Shown here piece after piece: positions 62,895 to 64,000 of a stretch of DNA of 64,000 nt; position 1 is the stretch's first letter, and the number at the start of each line of letters is the position of its first letter. The DNA lies in assembly GCF_021725675.1 (NCBI RefSeq), contig NZ_JAKJPO010000001.1, positions 558,001-622,000 of the forward strand, given 5' to 3'. Both the position numbers and the translations under genes were made by a program. This DNA comes from Marilutibacter chinensis. GTDB taxonomy: Bacteria; Pseudomonadota; Gammaproteobacteria; Xanthomonadales; Xanthomonadaceae. The notes beneath the pieces are model-generated. The model saw nothing but the letters and a program-made list of their open reading frames with translations. It had not been told where the DNA came from and made no database searches.

Positions 62895-64000
62895 TCACGC
62901 CGCAACAGGTTCAGGCTGGTGACGCCGGAACGACGGGCGCTGTCCGCGGGTCATCCACCGCCACAGCCACTCCACCGGCCCATATCGGAAACGCGCCAGC
63001 CACCAATGGCTCATCGCCATCTGCAGACCGAACAGCACGAGCCAGAACAGCAGCACCGGCGCCAGGCCGTGTCCACCGCCGACACCGGCCCCGATCGCGT
63101 AGAACAGCGCCACTGCCGCCACGCTTTGCAGCAGATAGTGAGTCAGGGCCATCCGCCCGACCGCCGCTAACGGCACCAGCCATCGGCGCAGGCGTGGATG
63201 GCAGAACGCCAGCACGAATCCCGCCGCGTAGGCGACGCCCAGCGCGACCGGCTCCAGACGTGCCAGCATCCGCAACGCCAGCTTCAACGTCCGGGTGTCG
63301 AGGTCCGGATGCGCGGCCCGCCACGAGGCCTGCACCTCGGACAGTCCCATCAACCCCAGGCCGACCGCCAGGCCGCCGGCGAACAGCCACCGAAGCAGGC
63401 TGCGATGCCGCCACGGATCCTGCAGCAATCCCTTGCGCCCCGCCCAGTATCCGAGCAGGAAGCGCGACAGCACGAAACACAGCAGCGCCCAGTTCGCCAG
63501 CCGCGCCCAGTTGGCGACCGCGATGTTGCCGTGCAGGGCGGCCATCCAGGAAGGTGTCGAGAACGCCTGCCAGGCCTGCGCGAAGACCTCCTTGCCGGCG
63601 GGAATCTGTGGCAGCCACGAGCGCACCGTCGGCGCGACCAGCGGTGGCAATACCGCAATCGCCAAGGCGGTCGCCAGCAGCGCGCGGTCAGGCAGATGCC
63701 GGAATGGCAGCATCAACACGCCCACCACGGCATAGGTCAACAGGATGTCGCCCCACCAGATGAAATAGCCGTGCACCAGGCCGATCAGTGCCAGTGCCGA
63801 CATCCGCCGCAGGTAGCGCCGCACACCCGTGTCGTGCGCCGGGCGATCCAACTGCAGCGAAAAGCCCAGCCCGAACAGCAGCGAGAACACGGTGATGAAC
63901 TTGCCGTCGGCCAGCAGCGACATCGCCGCGATCGCGGCGCCGTCGAATCCCGCGGTCGGAAGTTCCGAGCGCACGCTCTTCGGCATCAACTCGTACAGCG
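62895..64000 (-). CDS. DUF418 membrane protein (5' end cut by window edge)
   Basis: At least 367 residues are visible; the frame stays open to the window end (before MPKSVRSELP come LYEL), so the N-terminus lies beyond 64000. The visible part has eight or more membrane segments and the DUF418 pattern: FSLLFGLGFSLQLDR, IGLVHGYFIWWGDILLTYAVVG, AAVGRMALTHYLLQSV and the closing FRYGPVEWLWRWMTRG. Such proteins (YeiB-like) are inner-membrane acyltransferase-fold relatives of unknown function. It is convergent with the LysR gene, 20 bases apart. Confidence 0.92.
   Translation of the reverse strand, partial: LYELMPKSVRSELPTAGFDGAAIAAMSLLADGKFITVFSLLFGLGFSLQLDRPAHDTGVRRYLRRMSALALIGLVHGYFIWWGDILLTYAVVGVLMLPFRHLPDRALLATALAIAVLPPLVAPTVRSWLPQIPAGKEVFAQAWQAFSTPSWMAALHGNIAVANWARLANWALLCFVLSRFLLGYWAGRKGLLQDPWRHRSLLRWLFAGGLAVGLGLMGLSEVQASWRAAHPDLDTRTLKLALRMLARLEPVALGVAYAAGFVLAFCHPRLRRWLVPLAAVGRMALTHYLLQSVAAVALFYAIGAGVGGGHGLAPVLLFWLVLFGLQMAMSHWWLARFRYGPVEWLWRWMTRGQRPSFRRHQPEPVAA

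Overview
The window is chromosomal DNA from a very GC-rich gammaproteobacterium, most likely a Lysobacter- or Luteimonas-type member of the Xanthomonadaceae (Lysobacteraceae). This rests on gene content (HI0933-type flavoproteins, SoxR, TrhO, many secreted peptidases and esterases, an SH3b muralytic or chitinolytic enzyme, a FhuE-type TonB receptor operon), on the strong GC bias at third codon positions, and on intergenic palindromes of a style I associate with this family. I see no phage, integrase, transposase, CRISPR array, rRNA or tRNA. The coding is dense: 57 genes, of which the first (YaeQ) and last (DUF418) are cut by the window edges.

Layout. 1-9.5 kb: yaeQ end, a flavoprotein, a MASE1-PAS-GGDEF diguanylate cyclase, a sterol-desaturase-type membrane hydroxylase, a GFA zinc protein, a serine hydrolase and a second flavoprotein of the same superfamily. 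9-12 kb: an FKBP lipoprotein and htpG, separated by palindromic repeats. 12-17 kb: an AraC regulator divergent from an aldo/keto reductase and an SDR, then trhO, a short HPF-like protein and soxR with a SoxR operator. 17-25.6 kb: glycosyltransferase, MFS transporter, HD hydrolase, TonB_C periplasmic protein, SstT, and small envelope proteins. 25.7-30 kb: a degenerate nucleotidyl-cyclase-like protein, a helical orphan, a Gfo/Idh/MocA oxidoreductase, a Tat-exported dienelactone hydrolase and a two-helix membrane protein. 30.6-36 kb: a DUF2388-DUF4105 envelope pair, a DUF4087 protein, and a secreted SH3b2-GH19-like enzyme followed 17 bases later by a membrane-anchored helical-repeat protein. 36-39.6 kb: DUF885 and M20 peptidases.

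39.7-44.2 kb is the clearest functional unit: a leftward four-gene operon (siderophore receptor, DUF3649, PepSY membrane protein, DUF3325) behind two Fur-type inverted repeats. It probably imports a ferric siderophore and may reduce it at the inner membrane. 44.5-48 kb: YceI, then a BCCT osmolyte transporter preceded by an outer-membrane barrel protein. 48.4-55 kb: amidohydrolase, DUF4287, VOC protein, a membrane protein divergent from an MmyB-type regulator, M14 peptidase, M35-like metalloprotease, DUF998. 55.3-64 kb: M48 peptidase, DUF5694, DUF1428, a multidomain secreted esterase, GST divergent from a LysR regulator, and DUF418.

The items most worth a second look are three intergenic palindromes whose arms differ between copies but stay complementary within each copy, a second dispersed intergenic repeat, the lytic-enzyme/helical-repeat pair, the cyclase-like protein that has lost its transition-state residues, and an M20 hydrolase with altered metal ligands. 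No single locus can be proven to be a new system from sequence alone.
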